A stretch of 64,000 nt of DNA from Roseovarius sp. ZX-A-9 (GTDB lineage Bacteria; Pseudomonadota; Alphaproteobacteria; Rhodobacterales; Rhodobacteraceae): assembly GCF_028369135.1 (NCBI RefSeq), contig NZ_JAPWHW010000018.1, forward strand, positions 1 to 64,000. The letters run 5' to 3'. The position numbers were made by a program, and so were the translations under genes. The notes below the pieces were generated by a model. The model was not told the origin of the DNA. It saw only the letters and a list, made by a program, of their open reading frames with translations, and ran no database searches. Shown piece by piece: positions 25,449-33,925 of the stretch (position 1 is its first letter; each line of letters begins with the position of its first letter).

Positions 25449-26042
25449 TTACATCCCGGGCAGGATGACGCCGTCGACGACGTGAATGACGCCGTTGGAC
25501 TGTTTCACATCCGCGATGGTCACGTGGATCATGCGGTCTTGCTCGTCCGTCAGGGTGATCGTGTCACCGTCATAGGTGGCATCGAGCATGCAGCCGCCCA
25601 GCGTCGGCACGACATGGCTGCCGCCATCATCGTCGATCATGCCCTTGATGGCCATCGCCATGGCATCGGCGCCGACCACGTGACAGGTCAGGATCTTGGT
25701 CAACTGGTCCTTGTTCTCGGGCTTCAGCAGAGTTTCGACCGTGCCCTCGGGCAGTGCGGCGAAAGCGTCGTTCGTGGGAGCGAATACGGTGAACGGCCCC
25801 TCACCCGACAGGGTTTCGACCAGACCGGCGGCCTTGACGGCGGCAACGAGCGTGGTGTGATCCGCCGAGTTGACCGCGTTCTCGACGATGTTCTTGTCGG
25901 CGAACATCGCGGCACCGCCCACCATCGGGTTACTGGTGGCGATCTGTTGGGTGTCGGTATTGGTGTTGGTGTTTCCGGCCATCAGCGACGTGGCGCCAAG
26001 GCAGATCGCAGCGGTGGTGCCCAGAAAACGTGCAAGTGTCAT
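25449..26042 (-). CDS. Secreted fasciclin-domain protein
   Basis: 197 residues: signal peptide (MTLARFLGTTAAICLGATSL), an Asn/Thr-rich linker, then one FAS1 domain with its H1 and H2 motifs (GPFTVFAPTNDAFAALP; NGVIHVVDGVILPGM). FAS1 proteins act in adhesion or matrix contact at the cell surface. Start ATG at 26042 has GAGGAGAAATACC before it. It follows the anti-sigma gene by 105 bases; fasciclin genes commonly sit beside ECF sigma/anti-sigma pairs in alphaproteobacteria, so control by that sigma is likely though no promoter motif is proven. Confidence 0.88.
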   Translation of the reverse strand: MTLARFLGTTAAICLGATSLMAGNTNTNTDTQQIATSNPMVGGAAMFADKNIVENAVNSADHTTLVAAVKAAGLVETLSGEGPFTVFAPTNDAFAALPEGTVETLLKPENKDQLTKILTCHVVGADAMAMAIKGMIDDDGGSHVVPTLGGCMLDATYDGDTITLTDEQDRMIHVTIADVKQSNGVIHVVDGVILPGM

Positions 26043-26147
26043 GGTATTTCTCCTCTACGGTCCGGGCGGTATTGCCCGGTTTGCGACAGGAGACACGGCG
26101 CGGCGCAGGAGAAAGTTTCAGACCGGCGAAAAAAGTTTTCGTGGCGA

Positions 26148-26852
26148 TCAGGTCGGGCTGACAGGACCGATGGCCAGAACCGCGCCGGTGGCCACACCGG
26201 TGGGCGAGCCGCCCGGTGGTTCATCGGAAATGGCCAGAACGCCGCCAGCCAGTTGCGCGCGCAATCCTTCGGGGATCGTAAGGCTGCCAGCCTGTGTCTC
26301 GGGCAGCACGCCCAGCGATACAGGCGCATTGTCGCCCGCGATCAGCCACAGCTCCAGCGCGCGGCCCGAAGCCGCGCCGCCGACATCGCGCCTGAGATAA
26401 AGCTCACCGTTATCCGCATCATAGGCCGCCTGCACGATCAGGCTGCCATCCTCGGCCGCGATCTGCGCCACATAGGCGGGATCGGCGGGCGCGCTCGGTC
26501 CGGTGTCGAAAAGTCCGGCATTGAGCCCGATCACGACGGCCACCGCCGCTGCTGCCAGACTGCCGCTGACCCAGCCCAGACCCAGCCGCTGCATCAGGGA
26601 AGGCTTCGCTGCGGCGCCGAAAATCCGGGCTTCGATTCGCGACAGCAGGTTCGGCGGCGGCGTCACTTCGGCGATGCCATCGGTCATGCCGACAAAATCC
26701 TCGGCCCAGGCGGCGTAGAGCGCGCGCAATTCGGGCTCTTGCACCAGACGCGCCTCGAAACGGGTGGCTTCCTCGGGCGTCAGCAACCCGAGGGCATATT
26801 CCCCCGCGAGGATACGGTCATCCTCGTCATATGGCTGCCGGCCGTCGGTCAT
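26148..26852 (-). CDS. Anti-sigma factor, RskA-like
   Basis: 234 residues with the N-terminal sigma-binding part (DDRILAGEYALGLLTPEEAT), one membrane helix around residues 95-115 (SLAAAAVAVVIGLNAGLF), and a periplasmic RskA-type C-terminal domain (ALELWLIAGDNAPVSLGVL). No HxxxCxxC zinc motif, so it is not of the redox-sensing ZAS type. The ATG at 26852 overlaps the sigma stop as ATGA; a GTG at 26864 is in frame but lies on the sigma gene's GGAG. It is expected to hold the adjacent ECF sigma inactive at the membrane. Confidence 0.85.
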   Translation of the reverse strand: MTDGRQPYDEDDRILAGEYALGLLTPEEATRFEARLVQEPELRALYAAWAEDFVGMTDGIAEVTPPPNLLSRIEARIFGAAAKPSLMQRLGLGWVSGSLAAAAVAVVIGLNAGLFDTGPSAPADPAYVAQIAAEDGSLIVQAAYDADNGELYLRRDVGGAASGRALELWLIAGDNAPVSLGVLPETQAGSLTIPEGLRAQLAGGVLAISDEPPGGSPTGVATGAVLAIGPVSPT

Positions 26853-27388
26853 CGCGTCAGACACTCCTTCAGTTTCAGCAGGCTGCGGCGCAGCCAGGTT
26901 CGCATCGTGTTCAGCGGCACGTCAAACGCCGCCGCAAGCTCTGCGTAGCTTTCGCCTTGCAGATAGGCCCGCCGCACGGCGGCAGCGCGGCCTTCCTCCA
27001 GTTCCGCAAAACACCCGACGAGTTTCTCTCGCTCAGAGCCTTGCACCACCAGCGCCTCTGGCCCCGGTGCGGCATCGGCCACGGCCTCGGCGGCATCCAG
27101 CCCTGCCTGACCTTCGCGGCGCTTGCGCAGCCGGTCGATCGCGCTGTTGCGTGCGATCGTGATCAGCCAGGTCATCGGACTGAGACCATTGGCGCGGTAG
27201 CGATCGGCATTGTGCCAAACCTTGACATAGACCTCCTGCAGCACCTCTTCGGCCTCGGAGCGGTCATTCAACACACGCAGCGCCACGCCGAAAAGTTTCG
27301 CCGATGTGGCGGAATAAAGCACGCCAAAGGCCGCACGGTCGCCGGTGGCGGTGCGGGCAATCTGCTCTTCTATGGCGTCGGGTGTCAC
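26849..27388 (-). CDS. ECF RNA polymerase sigma factor
   Basis: 179 residues with region 2 ([40 protein letters not shown]) and region 4 ([36 protein letters not shown]). Start is taken as GTG at 27388 ([13 protein letters not shown]); the frame is open upstream to 27562 but that part is antisense to the start of cobS and not sigma-like. Translationally coupled to the anti-sigma gene. Probable regulon: itself, the anti-sigma and the fasciclin/MsrB/OsmC block, by context. Confidence 0.88.
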   Translation of the reverse strand: MTPDAIEEQIARTATGDRAAFGVLYSATSAKLFGVALRVLNDRSEAEEVLQEVYVKVWHNADRYRANGLSPMTWLITIARNSAIDRLRKRREGQAGLDAAEAVADAAPGPEALVVQGSEREKLVGCFAELEEGRAAAVRRAYLQGESYAELAAAFDVPLNTMRTWLRRSLLKLKECLTR

Positions 27389-27475
27389 GCGGGCGGCTCT
27401 TTCGCAGGGTTCTGACAGAGTTAGGGCGGCCTGCGGCAAAGGCCAGCAAATCTTTGGCTTTCCCTTGCCCTTGGT

Positions 27476-27489
27476 TGCAATATGTTGCA
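27476..27489. promoter_or_regulatory. Dyad TGCAA-N4-TTGCA between the sigma gene and cobS
   Basis: TGCAATATGTTGCA forms a 5-bp dyad with four central bases, in the 143-base divergent space between the ECF sigma gene and cobS. GTTGCA is also directly repeated across it. It could be an operator for either gene; evidence is only its symmetry and position. Confidence 0.3.
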
Positions 27490-27531
27490 CGAGGAACGAC
27501 GACACAAAACGACCGACAAAGGACCCCGCAT

Positions 27532-28518
27532 ATGGCCGACGGTAGCATTGACATGAACGCAAAGCCCACCGAGGAGATTTCGGTGCGCGAGGTTTTCGGC
27601 ATCGACTCCGACATGAATATCAAGGGGTTTGCGACGCGCACCGACCGTGTGCCCGACCTCGATTCCACCTACAAGTTCGACCCCGACACGACGCTGGCGA
27701 TTCTGGCGGGCTTTGCCCATAACCGCCGGGTGATGATCCAGGGCTATCACGGCACCGGCAAATCGACCCATATCGAGCAGGTTGCGGCGCGGCTCAACTG
27801 GCCTTGCGTGCGCGTCAACCTCGACAGCCACATCAGCCGGATCGACCTGATCGGCAAGGACGCGATCAAGCTGCGCGACGGCGTTCAGGTCACCGAATTC
27901 CACGAAGGCATCCTGCCCTGGGCGCTGCGCAACCCGACGGCAATCGTCTTTGACGAATATGACGCGGGCCGCGCTGACGTGATGTTCGTGATCCAGCGGG
28001 TGCTGGAGGCAGACGGCAAGCTGACGCTCCTGGACCAGAACGAAGTGATCACGCCGAACCCGTTTTTCCGCCTGTTTGCCACGGCCAACACCGTCGGCCT
28101 CGGCGACACGACGGGCCTCTATCACGGCACCCAGCAGATCAACCAGGGCCAGATGGACCGCTGGAGCCTGGTGGCGACGCTGAACTATCTGAGCCATGAC
28201 GCGGAAGTGAACATCGTGCTGTCCAAGAACCCGGTGTTCAACACCGAGAAGGGCCGCAAGACGATCAGCCAGATGGTCACGGTCGCAGATCTGTCGCGTA
28301 CCGCGTTCATGAATGGCGAGCTGTCCACGGTGATGAGCCCCCGGACGGTGATCGCCTGGGCGCAGAACACCACGATTTTCCGCGATGTGGGCTACGCGTT
28401 CCGCCTGACATTCCTGAACAAATGCGACGAGCTGGAGCGCCAGACCGTAGCCGAGTTCTACCAGCGTTGCTTTGACGAGGAACTGCCCGAGAGCGCTGCG
28501 AGCATGAGCATTCGGTAG
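27532..28518 (+). CDS. cobS: Cobaltochelatase subunit CobS
   Basis: AAA+ ATPase of the aerobic CobNST cobaltochelatase, which inserts cobalt into hydrogenobyrinic acid a,c-diamide in cobalamin synthesis. 328 residues, family length. Seen: Walker [12 protein letters not shown], Walker [15 protein letters not shown], and [15 protein letters not shown] (sensor I). The ATG at 27532 starts [15 protein letters not shown]; an upstream open frame to 27304 is excluded by family length. The ribosome binding site is GGA eight bases before the ATG. Followed by cobT; cobN is not in the window. Confidence 0.95.
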   Translation: MADGSIDMNAKPTEEISVREVFGIDSDMNIKGFATRTDRVPDLDSTYKFDPDTTLAILAGFAHNRRVMIQGYHGTGKSTHIEQVAARLNWPCVRVNLDSHISRIDLIGKDAIKLRDGVQVTEFHEGILPWALRNPTAIVFDEYDAGRADVMFVIQRVLEADGKLTLLDQNEVITPNPFFRLFATANTVGLGDTTGLYHGTQQINQGQMDRWSLVATLNYLSHDAEVNIVLSKNPVFNTEKGRKTISQMVTVADLSRTAFMNGELSTVMSPRTVIAWAQNTTIFRDVGYAFRLTFLNKCDELERQTVAEFYQRCFDEELPESAASMSIR

Positions 28519-28553
28519 CGGTTCCTCCGCCCTGTCGGGCGTCCTCGCGAAGT

Positions 28554-28569
28554 CCGCCCGCAAGGGCGG
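28554..28569. terminator. Small hairpin between cobS and cobT
   Basis: CCGCCC/GGGCGG with GCAA loop, 36 bases after cobS and 73 before cobT. No T-run. It may be a weak terminator or mRNA-stability element within an otherwise co-directional pair. Confidence 0.35.
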
Positions 28570-28642
28570 CGGCGCGGCGCACTGGCATTCGGAGGGAATT
28601 GTCCCTAGTTTTGTCCAAACACGAGCTTGAAAAGCTGCGCCC

Positions 28643-30520
28643 ATGAGCAAACCATCCGACAACCCAGCCGATCCGTTCAAGAAGGCCCTCGCCGAGGCCA
28701 CCAAGGTCATGGCGAATGATGCCGAGCTGTCGATCACCTACTCGATGGACCCCGCTGGCGTGTCGGGCGACGCGATGCGTCTGCCGCAAGTCAGCCGCCG
28801 GATGACCCGCGAGGAAGTGCTGCATGCGCGCGGCACTGCCGACGCGCTGGCGCTGAAGCACAAGTATCACAATGCGGCCACCCACGCGCGCTACGCCCCA
28901 CCCGGCGACATGGCGCGCGACATCTACGAGGCGATGGAGACCGCACGCTGCGAAGCCGTAGGCGCACGTACCATGCCCGGCACAGCCAGCAACATCGACA
29001 GCAAGATCGCCGCCGAGGCGCAGCGCCTGGGGTTCGATCAGATCACCGATGCCGCCAATGCGCCGCTGGCCACTGCTGCGGGCTACCTGATTCGTCACCT
29101 TGCCACTGGCCGCGACATGCCCGAGGGCGCGCAGAACGTCATGGATCTTTGGCGCGGCTTCATCGAGGCGGAGGCCGGTGGCACGCTGGAGAACCTGCAG
29201 GATACGCTGGCCGACCAGACGCAATTCGCCAAGTTCGCCCGCCAGATTATCGAAGACCTGGGCTATGGCGACCAGCTGGGCGATGACCCCGACGCGCAGG
29301 ACGACGATCAGGACGACGAGGCCGAGGAAAACGCCGAAGAGCAGGAAGAGCCTGACAGCAGCGGCCAGGACGACAGCGAAAGCGAAGACGCCGACGCCGA
29401 TCCCGAACAGTCGCAGGAAGAACAGCAGGACGCGTCGCAGGCGCAGGTCAGCATGGACGACATGGCCGACGAGGACATGGGCGAGGAAACCGACATGCCC
29501 GACGGCGAGGCCCCGCTGGAGCCGCCCGCGCCGCAGCCGGTTTCTGACGCGGACCCCGATTATCTGGTCTACTCCACCGATTTTGACGAAGAGATCAACG
29601 CCGAGGATCTGGCCGAGCCGGTCGAGCTGGAACGCCTGCGCGCCTATCTCGACCAGCAGCTGGAACCGCTCAAGGGCGCGGTGAGCCGGCTTGCCAACAA
29701 GCTGCAACGCCGCCTTCAGGCACAGCAGAACCGGTCGTGGGAGTTTGACCGCGAAGAGGGTATTCTGGATGCCGGGCGCTTGGCGCGCGTGGTGGCCAGC
29801 CCGACGACGCCGCTCAGCTTCAAGGTGGAAAAGGATACCGAGTTCCGCGATACGGTCGTGACGCTCTTGCTGGACAATTCCGGCTCGATGCGGGGCCGCC
29901 CGATCAGCATCGCGGCGATCTGTGCCGACGTGTTGGCGCGCACGCTGGAGCGGTGCAGCGTCAAGGTCGAGATCCTCGGCTTTACCACGCGGGCCTGGAA
30001 AGGCGGGCAGAGTCGCGAGGCATGGCTGGCCGAGGGCCGCCCGCAACTGCCCGGCCGCCTGAATGATCTGCGCCACATCATCTACAAATCCGCCGACAGC
30101 CCGATGCGGCGGACCCGGCAGAACCTCGGCCTGATGATGAAGGAAGGGCTGCTGAAGGAAAATATCGACGGCGAGGCGCTGGAATGGGCGCACCGGCGGA
30201 TCACGGCGCGGCGCGAAGTTCGCAAGATCCTGATGGTGATCAGCGACGGTGCCCCGGTAGATGACAGCACGCTGAGCGTGAACCCGGCCAACTACCTCGA
30301 AAAGCACCTGCGCGACGTGATCGCGATGGTCGAAAAGCGCCGGGCGGTGGAACTGCTGGCCATCGGCATCGGCCATGACGTGACCCGCTATTATGACCGC
30401 GCCGTGACGATCACGGATGTGGATCAGTTGGCCGGCGCGATGACCGAACAACTGGCGGCGCTGTTTGACAGCGATCCGCGCGCCCGGGCGCGGGTGATGG
30501 GGATGCGCCGGGTCGGCTGA
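28643..30520 (+). CDS. cobT: Cobaltochelatase subunit CobT
   Basis: Partner of CobS in the chelatase AAA+ complex. 625 residues: an N-terminal globular part, a very acidic Asp/Glu/Gln-rich stretch at about 210-290, and a C-terminal von Willebrand A domain whose MIDAS motif LLDNSGSM has its Asp at residue 411. The ATG at 28643 is preceded by AAAAGCTGCGCCC, a weak site. The 124-base gap to cobS has a small hairpin, yet co-transcription is likely. Family length and domain order are normal. Confidence 0.95.
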   Translation: MSKPSDNPADPFKKALAEATKVMANDAELSITYSMDPAGVSGDAMRLPQVSRRMTREEVLHARGTADALALKHKYHNAATHARYAPPGDMARDIYEAMETARCEAVGARTMPGTASNIDSKIAAEAQRLGFDQITDAANAPLATAAGYLIRHLATGRDMPEGAQNVMDLWRGFIEAEAGGTLENLQDTLADQTQFAKFARQIIEDLGYGDQLGDDPDAQDDDQDDEAEENAEEQEEPDSSGQDDSESEDADADPEQSQEEQQDASQAQVSMDDMADEDMGEETDMPDGEAPLEPPAPQPVSDADPDYLVYSTDFDEEINAEDLAEPVELERLRAYLDQQLEPLKGAVSRLANKLQRRLQAQQNRSWEFDREEGILDAGRLARVVASPTTPLSFKVEKDTEFRDTVVTLLLDNSGSMRGRPISIAAICADVLARTLERCSVKVEILGFTTRAWKGGQSREAWLAEGRPQLPGRLNDLRHIIYKSADSPMRRTRQNLGLMMKEGLLKENIDGEALEWAHRRITARREVRKILMVISDGAPVDDSTLSVNPANYLEKHLRDVIAMVEKRRAVELLAIGIGHDVTRYYDRAVTITDVDQLAGAMTEQLAALFDSDPRARARVMGMRRVG

Positions 30521-30643
30521 ACACGCTGATCCGCCGCGCGATCCCGGCCCCACGGCCCCCGGCAAAGGGGGCGCGCAAATCCTGCAAATCTGGTCGGATA
30601 TCAAAATATTTGGCGCTGCTTGTCTGCGGACGATACGCCGGGC

Positions 30644-30677
30644 GAAACAATTTGCGCAGAACGAAACAGATTGTTTC
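30644..30677. promoter_or_regulatory. 8-bp inverted repeat upstream of the VPLPA-CTERM gene
   Basis: GAAACAAT at 30644-30651 and ATTGTTTC at 30670-30677, 18 bases apart, in the intergenic space after cobT. Candidate operator; it lies 89 bases before the gene start. A second repeat lies closer to the gene. Confidence 0.35.
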
Positions 30678-30721
30678 CAATTCAGGCATTGCCAAGACGT
30701 TGCCCCCGCGTGACGATTCAG

Positions 30722-30754
30722 CCGACTCTGGCCGAATATTTTCCGGAGAGTCGG
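30722..30754. promoter_or_regulatory. 8-bp inverted repeat next to the VPLPA-CTERM start
   Basis: CCGACTCT at 30722-30729 and AGAGTCGG at 30747-30754 with 17 bases between, ending 12 bases before the proposed ATG. The intervening bases are AT-rich. In RNA this would be a leader hairpin whose right arm includes GGAGAG; as DNA it could bind a regulator. Confidence 0.4.
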
Positions 30755-30766
30755 TAAAAATTGGGG

Positions 30767-31339
30767 ATGAATACAATGGGATACCTAACAAGATTCAAGG
30801 CATTGGTCGTCGGCGCGATACTGGCCGTCTCGATGACGGGTGCGGCTTCGGCAGCGACGATCACCGGTGATCCGCAGGGCAACAGCTTTGGCTGGACACC
30901 GAACAGCACCAACGCGCTCAACTATGCGATGTTGGTACCTGGGCGTGAGGGCCAGACTGCGCCATATGTCCTTTTCAATTCGAATGCGGTGGGGTCTGTC
31001 ACGCTGGATTTCTACAACTTTGCTCCCGGAGGGACATATTTCGAGACCCGAATTGACGGAATCGCGACGGGCACCACCGCGCACCCGGTTGTTATCGGTG
31101 ATACGATTCATTCAGGTGGTACCTCGCTTGCCTCCGGCACCTCCCTTCTTGGCAAAACTTTCAACGCCACGAACTACGTTGATATCCGGCTGGCGCTGGG
31201 TGGCGAACGGGATTGGGATTTCGACTGGGTGAGGTTTGAAACCGCCCCCGCCACCCCCGTGCCGTTGCCTGCTGGCCTGCCACTTCTGCTGGGCGGTCTG
31301 GGCATGCTCGGGTTCGTCAAGCGGCGCCGCAAGACCTGA
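30767..31339 (+). CDS. VPLPA-CTERM sorting-domain protein
   Basis: 190-residue exported protein. Signal peptide (KALVVGAILAVSMTGAASA), a beta-rich middle with no known domain, and a C-terminal sorting signal: the VPLPAGLPLLLGGLGMLGF motif plus RRRK tail. This PEP-CTERM-like tail type is processed by an exosortase and found on surface proteins of Rhodobacteraceae. No exosortase gene is in the window. Start is uncertain among TTG 30761, ATG 30767 and ATG 30776; the last has GGGGA at a good distance. Two inverted repeats precede it and a strong hairpin follows. Confidence 0.85.
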   Translation: MNTMGYLTRFKALVVGAILAVSMTGAASAATITGDPQGNSFGWTPNSTNALNYAMLVPGREGQTAPYVLFNSNAVGSVTLDFYNFAPGGTYFETRIDGIATGTTAHPVVIGDTIHSGGTSLASGTSLLGKTFNATNYVDIRLALGGERDWDFDWVRFETAPATPVPLPAGLPLLLGGLGMLGFVKRRRKT

Positions 31340-31359
31340 GACGCAGACTGAACTGAATA

Positions 31360-31394
31360 CCTGCAAACTGCGTGCGCAACACGCGGTTTGCAGG
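31360..31394 (+). terminator. 13-bp hairpin after the VPLPA-CTERM gene
   Basis: CCTGCAAACTGCG pairs with CGCGGTTTGCAGG (twelve Watson-Crick pairs and one T-G), loop of nine bases at 31373-31381, starting 20 bases after the stop. The T-run is poor (GTTT later), so it may need help to terminate, but its position strongly suggests a 3' end. Confidence 0.65.
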
Positions 31395-31428
31395 CGGTGC
31401 TGTTTAACAGCGACTCGGGTTATCCCCC

Positions 31429-31442
31429 CGCTCAATTGAGCG
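31429..31442. promoter_or_regulatory. Perfect 14-bp palindrome CGCTCAATTGAGCG
   Basis: Symmetric over all 14 bases, 207 bases before the aminopeptidase P start. A candidate binding site for a dimeric regulator of that gene, or the tail of the upstream terminator region. Confidence 0.4.
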
Positions 31443-31649
31443 CCGCTATTTAGTGGTTGATGCGGGATCATCGCCCTGAACAGGGTGCGACGCGCCAAAA
31501 ACTCAAAATACCCGATCTCCTCTGGCCGCGTCCTGCCGCCAGCACAGCCTGTCGCGCCCTGATCGAACGGGTTGATGGCGAGGGCTGGTCATTTCCGCGC
31601 GTGTGCGCGAAAACTGCGACAATCGGAATCCACCAAAAGGCCCCGCTTC

Positions 31650-33452
31650 ATGTTCCAGACGTTCCAGGACAAAGCCAATCCCGAACACGGCCCCGCACGC
31701 CTTGCTGCGTTGCGCGAGGCGATGGCTGCCGCCGGGCTCGATGGCTATCTCGTGCCTCGGGCCGATGTGCATCAGGGCGAATATGTCGCGCCCGGCGACG
31801 AGCGGCTGGCATGGCTCACCGGCTTTACCGGGTCGGCCGGGTTTGCCGCCATCACGGCTGCGCGCGCGGGTGTCTTTGTCGATGGGCGTTACCGCGAACA
31901 GGTGCGTGTCCAGACCGACGACACGGCCTATCAGCCGGTAGACTGGCCCGAGACCAAGCTGGCGGACTGGCTGAAAGACGCGCTGCCCGAGGGCGGGCGC
32001 GTGGGATACGACACTTGGCTGCACACGCCGTCGGAGATCGATTCGCTGACCGAGGCGCTGGCTGGCAGCGGCATCGTTCTGAGCGCGTCGGCCAACCTTG
32101 TCGATGCGATCTGGACCGACCGCCCCGGCCCGCCGATGGGGGCGATCAGCGCCTATCCCGATGACCTCGCCGGAGAGACGAGCGCGGCCAAGCGCGCCCG
32201 TCTGGCCGAGGCGCTGCGCGCCGATGGGGCACGCGCGGCGGTGCTGACGCTGCCCGACAGCATCGCTTGGCTGCTGAACATTCGCGGCGCGGACATCCCG
32301 CGCAATCCGGTGGCCCACGCCTTTGCCATCCTGCACGATGACGGGCGCACGCAGCTATTCGTGAACGCCGCCAAGCTGGGCGCGCTGCCGGAGGGCTGCC
32401 GCAGCGGCGGCGTCACCGCCCTGCCCGACACCGACCTGCCCGCAGCACTGGCGCAGTTGACCGGACCCGTGCGGCTGGACAAATCCAGCGTGCCCATGGC
32501 TATCGTCAACCTGCTGAGCGAGTCCGGGGTTGCGCATGAATACGGCGCCGAGCCCTGCACATTGCCCAAGGCGCGCAAGAACGCGGCACAGCTGGACGCC
32601 ACCCGCGCCGCGCATCTGCGTGATGCCGCCGCAGTCTGCGAGGCGCTGGCATGGCTTGACGCCCAAGCGCCGGGCACGGTGACCGAAATCGACGTGGTGA
32701 CCCAACTGGAAGAGTGTCGGCGCGCGACCGGTGCGCTGCTTGATATCAGCTTCGACACGATTGCGGGCAGCGGCCCCAACGGGGCGCTGGCGCATTACCG
32801 CGTCTCGGAGGCATCGAACCGCACGCTTGAGGATGGCGATCTGCTGGTGCTGGACAGCGGCGGGCAATATCTGGACGGCACCACCGACATTACCCGCACC
32901 GTGCCCATCGGCGACCCCGGCGCAGACGAGCGCGCCGCCTTTACCCGTGTCCTGCAAGGCATGATCGCGATCAGCCGCCTGCGCTGGCCTGCGGGCTTGG
33001 CGGGGCGTGATCTGGATGCGATTGCGCGCTATCCGCTGTGGTTGGCGGATCAGGATTATGCCCACGGCACCGGCCACGGGATTGGTGTGTATCTGTGCGT
33101 CCATGAAGGGCCGCAGCGGATCAGCCGCATCAGCGAAGTGCCGCTGGAGCCGGGGATGATCGTGTCGAATGAACCGGGATACTACCGCGCGGGCGCTTTC
33201 GGGATCCGGATCGAGAATATTCTGGTGGTCACGCAGGCTGAACGGCTGGAGGGCGGCGATATCGACGGCAAGCTGTGTTTCGAGACGCTCAATTACGTGC
33301 CAATCGACCGCCGCCTGATCGACGTGGACCGGCTGAGCGGCGAAGAGCGTGACTGGCTTGATGATTATCACGAGCTTTGCGCCGAGCGGATCGGCCCATT
33401 GGTCGAAGGTGACGTGGCGCATTGGCTGAAATCGGCAACCCGCCCATTGTGA
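31650..33452 (+). CDS. pepP: Aminopeptidase P family Xaa-Pro peptidase
   Basis: 600-residue M24B metallopeptidase cleaving N-terminal residues before proline; this is the long, three-domain type (related to eukaryotic aminopeptidase P) rather than the 440-residue E. coli form. Metal ligands are visible: two Asp in LVLDSGGQYLDGTTDITRT, His in GTGHGIGVYLCVHEGP, Glu in MIVSNEPGYY and Glu in GIRIENILVV. Start ATG at 31650 (MFQTFQDKANPEHGP) with AAAAGG nine bases upstream. Cytoplasmic. Forms no obvious operon; DUF427 follows after 65 bases. Confidence 0.9.
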   Translation: MFQTFQDKANPEHGPARLAALREAMAAAGLDGYLVPRADVHQGEYVAPGDERLAWLTGFTGSAGFAAITAARAGVFVDGRYREQVRVQTDDTAYQPVDWPETKLADWLKDALPEGGRVGYDTWLHTPSEIDSLTEALAGSGIVLSASANLVDAIWTDRPGPPMGAISAYPDDLAGETSAAKRARLAEALRADGARAAVLTLPDSIAWLLNIRGADIPRNPVAHAFAILHDDGRTQLFVNAAKLGALPEGCRSGGVTALPDTDLPAALAQLTGPVRLDKSSVPMAIVNLLSESGVAHEYGAEPCTLPKARKNAAQLDATRAAHLRDAAAVCEALAWLDAQAPGTVTEIDVVTQLEECRRATGALLDISFDTIAGSGPNGALAHYRVSEASNRTLEDGDLLVLDSGGQYLDGTTDITRTVPIGDPGADERAAFTRVLQGMIAISRLRWPAGLAGRDLDAIARYPLWLADQDYAHGTGHGIGVYLCVHEGPQRISRISEVPLEPGMIVSNEPGYYRAGAFGIRIENILVVTQAERLEGGDIDGKLCFETLNYVPIDRRLIDVDRLSGEERDWLDDYHELCAERIGPLVEGDVAHWLKSATRPL

Positions 33453-33517
33453 CATTCCACTGGCGCGCAGGGCGGTTTGCCGATTAGGATGCGGCTGATT
33501 CAAGAACAGGGGACCTC

Positions 33518-33859
33518 ATGGGGCATATCAAGATTCGTAAAGCATTGGGAACATGGACTGTTCGCGCGGGCGGCGCCGTTCTGGCCGAGACCGCCAACGG
33601 GCTGGAACTGACCGAGGGCAGCCACCCGCCGGTGATCTATTTCCCGCGCAGCGATATCGCCATGGCCTTTCTCGACAACAGTGAGCAGACCACCAAATGC
33701 CCGCACAAGGGGCAGGCCAGCTACTATCATATCGTCACCAAGAGCAAGACGCTGGAAAATGCCGCCTGGAGCTTTGACGACCCGAACCCCGTGGCGGCGG
33801 CCATCAAGGGCCATCTGGCGTTTCACCCCAGTGATACGGTGACGGTCGAACGGGTCTGA
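33518..33859 (+). CDS. DUF427 domain protein
   Basis: 113 residues matching the small beta-barrel DUF427 family: TVRAGGAVLAET, PPVIYFPRSDIAMAFL, TTKCPHKGQASYY, and AAWSFDDPNP. The family has no proven function; the conserved Cys-Pro-His-Lys-Gly suggests ligand or metal binding. The ATG at 33518 follows CAGGGGACCTC. Convergent with the ClC gene; ends 67 bases before it. Confidence 0.85.
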   Translation: MGHIKIRKALGTWTVRAGGAVLAETANGLELTEGSHPPVIYFPRSDIAMAFLDNSEQTTKCPHKGQASYYHIVTKSKTLENAAWSFDDPNPVAAAIKGHLAFHPSDTVTVERV

Positions 33860-33925
33860 GATCGGCCAACGCATCAGGCGTTCGCCTTGGCGGTCAGGGG
33901 GCGTGACGGCCCGGCCCGCGCGGCC

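Larger units (their letters stand above)
31340..31649. other. Intergenic region of 310 bases with hairpin and palindromes
   Basis: No gene. It contains the terminator hairpin and the 14-bp palindrome entered separately, and also a GCTGTT/AACAGC dyad at 31398-31410. The last 150 bases before the peptidase gene show no structure I can support. Confidence 0.5.

Noticed and set aside
28307-30604. 765-codon leftward frame opposite cobT and the end of cobS
   Set aside because: Antisense shadow caused by high GC; cobT on the plus strand has clear domains and family length.
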